A stretch of 24,440 nucleotides of DNA. Source: JAVBKV01 sp031553885. Its GTDB lineage: Bacteria; Bacteroidota; Bacteroidia; Bacteroidales; Azobacteroidaceae. Location of the stretch: positions 1-24,440 of the forward strand of contig JAVBKV010000006.1 in NCBI GenBank assembly GCA_031553885.1. Reading direction: 5' to 3'. Shown in pieces: positions 22,414 through 24,440 of the stretch. Each line of letters opens with the position of its first letter. Within the stretch, counting starts at the first letter, position 1. A model generated the notes under the pieces. That model did no database searches. It was not told the DNA's origin and worked only from the letters and a program-made list of their open reading frames with translations. The position numbers and the translations under genes are program-made.

Positions 22414-22450
22414 AAAAAAACCCGGCAGTTTTGAATTTGCTGGGTTTTTT
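22414..22450 (+). terminator. Rho-independent terminator after the M48-like gene
   Basis: CCCGGCA (22421-22427) pairs with TGCTGGG (22438-22444) with one G-U pair, flanked by A7 on the left and T6 on the right, giving a stem with a 10-nt loop. The A-tract on the left would also let it work in the other direction. Confidence 0.85.
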
Positions 22451-22552
22451 ATATTTGCTAATTTCGTTTAAAATTTATACTATTGTGCTTCATTTAGGTA
22501 TTCAATTTGTTTGAATGAGTAATTTCAGAACTTATCTCTAAACTTTATTGCC

Positions 22553-24301
22553 ATGAAAACTACCGTTAGCATACTGAGTCTTTTAGTTCTATTCTTGTTT
22601 TGTTGTACTTCCCAAACGGTTAAACAATCTGATTACGCAGAAAATTCGGGTGTAATCATCAATGATTACAATGAAAAAACAATCGAAGATCTTGCTGTAT
22701 TATGTAAAGTATGGGGATTTCTAAAATTTTATCATCCGAAAATATCGATGGGAAAATACGACATGGATGCTGAATTGTTTCGTATAATTCCTCAAATACA
22801 GGATACTAAATCCAAAGAAGAGAGAAACAATATATTGAACAAATGGATTTCTGCTTTCGGTGAAGTAACTCCATCCAATTCCATTTCTGAACCCTCTCCT
22901 GATAAAGTGAAAATGTATCCGGACCTGGGTTGGCTTGAAGATACAAAAAATCTGGGAAAAGTATCTGCACAACTACAAAAAATAAGGGATGCAGAAAGAA
23001 ACACCGATAGTACTAATTATGTGAGTTATCGGTACGGTCCCAGTGCAATTCTTTGTAAAGAAAGCCAGTATACCGAGCTTTCTTCGTTGGATACAGGCTA
23101 CAGGTTGGTAGGTTTGTTTCGTTTATGGAATGCGGCTCAATATTATTTTGCGTATAAATACCTGATAGAAGACAATTGGAATGATGTATTACGGGAATTT
23201 ATACCTCAATTTATCGATGCGGACGGAGAATTGGGATATAAGTTAGCCGTTTTGAAATTACTAACCCGCCTGGAAGACTCCCATGCCCGGATAATGTCTC
23301 CTCTGGATGGCTGGAATGCAACAGCAATTCATCCTGATATTGCAAATTGGGAAGGGAAATACATGCTTCCGTATGAAATAACGTTTATCGAAGGAAAAGC
23401 GGTGATTACAGATTGTTATCGCGACAAAGACTCAAACGGTAATAGCTATCCTTTTCGAACGGGAGACGTTATACTTTCAGTCAACAATGAAACTGTTGAA
23501 GATATTATCAAGCGAAAACTTGAATATACTCCGGCTTCACATTATGCCGGAAAACTAAAAAAAATAGCACCATCCGTGCTACGTTCTGATGAAAACAAGA
23601 TGACTATCCATTATGAAAGAAATGGAGAAACGCACACTGGTACATTCAATGCATTTTTGTTATCGGAAGTAAATGTACCCAACAGAACCCGGAAAGATTT
23701 ACCTGCCTATACACGGTTGGATAACGGGATCGACTACATCTGTCTGGGTAGTACAAGAGGTGGTTATTTACCCATGCAATTCGATTCGGGCACTAAAGGG
23801 TTGATCATCGATTTACGAAGTTATCCGAACAGTATTAAAAACTACTGGGGATACTTTCCTCTATTCCCTAAACCTGTACTATACGCTTATTGTACACGTT
23901 CATCCGTTTCACAGCCGGGCTTATTTACCTATAATGAGGGAAATTATGCCGGGAGAGAAAACCCTGACTATTTTAAAGGAAAAAAAGTTATATTGATCAA
24001 TGAATACACACAGAGTCACCCGGAATTCATTGCCATGCAATATAAATGTGCACCCAATACCGTACTGGTAGGTAGCCGGACAACAGGAGCAGATGGAAAT
24101 ATATCTGTAATTGGTCTTCCAGGAATAGAGGTTATATTTACCGGATTAGGTGTATATTATCCGGATAAAAGAGAAACTCAGCGTGTAGGAATACTACCGG
24201 ATATTGAAGTATTACCAACCATAAAAGGAATTCGAGAGGGCCGGGATGAAGTACTGGAAAAAGCAATCGAAGTCATTTTGAAAAAAAATAGCGTTTACTG
24301 A
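22553..24301 (+). CDS. S41 family peptidase, lipoprotein
   Basis: A 582-residue predicted lipoprotein (hydrophobic stretch ending FLFCCTS, lipidated Cys at 17 or 18). The N-terminal part has VWGFLKFYHPKI (53-64), a hallmark of the Bacteroidota S41 subgroup, then a helical region with RLEDSHARI (239-247). A PDZ-like segment follows (YPFRTGDVILSVNNETVEDII, 299-319). The protease core includes KGLIIDLRSYP, KVILINEYTQSHPEF and TVLVGSRTTGADGN. In the family the nucleophilic Ser lies in TxS: here T486-Q-S488, so it is retained, with E491 after it. The CtpA-type catalytic Lys is not evident; the matching stretch reads GSRTTG, as I recall for many relatives. It probably acts in the periplasm or at the cell surface on unknown substrates. 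A possible -7 box, TATATTTG (22450-22457), lies far upstream. Confidence 0.88.
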   Translation: MKTTVSILSLLVLFLFCCTSQTVKQSDYAENSGVIINDYNEKTIEDLAVLCKVWGFLKFYHPKISMGKYDMDAELFRIIPQIQDTKSKEERNNILNKWISAFGEVTPSNSISEPSPDKVKMYPDLGWLEDTKNLGKVSAQLQKIRDAERNTDSTNYVSYRYGPSAILCKESQYTELSSLDTGYRLVGLFRLWNAAQYYFAYKYLIEDNWNDVLREFIPQFIDADGELGYKLAVLKLLTRLEDSHARIMSPLDGWNATAIHPDIANWEGKYMLPYEITFIEGKAVITDCYRDKDSNGNSYPFRTGDVILSVNNETVEDIIKRKLEYTPASHYAGKLKKIAPSVLRSDENKMTIHYERNGETHTGTFNAFLLSEVNVPNRTRKDLPAYTRLDNGIDYICLGSTRGGYLPMQFDSGTKGLIIDLRSYPNSIKNYWGYFPLFPKPVLYAYCTRSSVSQPGLFTYNEGNYAGRENPDYFKGKKVILINEYTQSHPEFIAMQYKCAPNTVLVGSRTTGADGNISVIGLPGIEVIFTGLGVYYPDKRETQRVGILPDIEVLPTIKGIREGRDEVLEKAIEVILKKNSVY

Positions 24302-24325
24302 GGCCAATTCGCTAAAAGACCAATA

Positions 24326-24381
24326 AAATAGTCGAAAAAAGAGCAATAGATTCATCATTCATGCTTTTTTTTCGACTATTT
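24326..24381. terminator. Long inverted repeat after the S41 gene, probable terminator
   Basis: A 19-nt left arm (24326-24344) beginning AAATAGTCGAAAAAA pairs with the right arm (24363-24381) ending TTCGACTATTT, with a single G-U pair and an 18-nt loop. It begins 24 nt after the S41 stop codon. The stem is AT-rich, so it may work as a bidirectional terminator; other roles are possible. Confidence 0.6.
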
Positions 24382-24440
24382 CTGTTTTCAGGTTATTACA
24401 TTCCTTTTATCTCCCTTTTTTTGCATACTTTAGGCTGTAG

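Overview
The window looks like chromosomal core DNA from a member of the Bacteroidota, most likely order Bacteroidales. The clearest sign is the recurring -7 promoter box TAnnTTTG ahead of almost every transcription unit, in one case with a well spaced -33 TTTG. The proteins agree: SpmA-SpmB fusion, DUF3078 protein, PorT-type outer membrane barrel, lipoproteins, and a Bacteroidetes-style S41 peptidase. I cannot fix the genus from the sequence alone. No transposase, integrase, CRISPR array, tRNA or rRNA is visible.

Layout. (1) 1-937: a partial ORF6N-domain gene running off the left edge, and a small zinc-ribbon gene. (2) 1006-3078, minus strand: HAD phosphatase, a tiny candidate ORF, a PnuC-family transporter and thiamine pyrophosphokinase. 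The transporter-kinase pair points to thiamine uptake and activation (PnuT type) rather than NAD precursor uptake. (3) 3132-5178: a divergent pair, an outer membrane beta-barrel and an SpmA-SpmB fusion. (4) 5303-5987: a membrane protein overlapping a small Cro/C1-type regulator, behind a promoter full of TTTACATT repeats. (5) 6082-12775: a tight plus-strand cluster, ybeY-mnmG-apt-uvrC-dtd-mazG-like-deoC-vanZ-like, with genes overlapping by 4 nt or separated by 1-7 nt. The one exception is a 56-nt gap between mnmG and apt. That gap holds a perfect 16-bp palindrome identical to a chromosomal parS (ParB-binding) site. (6) 12776-14358, minus: a DUF1287 cysteine-hydrolase-like protein and a long-chain polyprenyl diphosphate synthase, divergent from polA (14476-17253), whose proofreading residues are intact. 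(7) 17345-19353: a divergent lipoprotein and a type II glycerate kinase. (8) 19531-24301: ychF, a DUF3078 exported protein, an exported M48-like protein that has lost its zinc-protease residues, a terminator, an S41 peptidase lipoprotein and a final long inverted repeat.

The central cluster joins tRNA modification and rRNA maturation (mnmG, ybeY), nucleotide salvage and house-cleaning (apt, deoC, mazG-like), DNA repair (uvrC) and D-aminoacyl-tRNA proofreading (dtd). It is essentially a housekeeping operon. The items most worth a second look are the parS site inside it, the thiamine locus with its possible phosphatase and coupled small ORF, the dead M48 homologue, the ybeY leader hairpin and the repeat-rich promoter of the membrane protein/regulator pair. 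Several promoters lie inside the longest possible reading frames, so I moved those starts downstream (HAD phosphatase, polyprenyl synthase, glycerate kinase).
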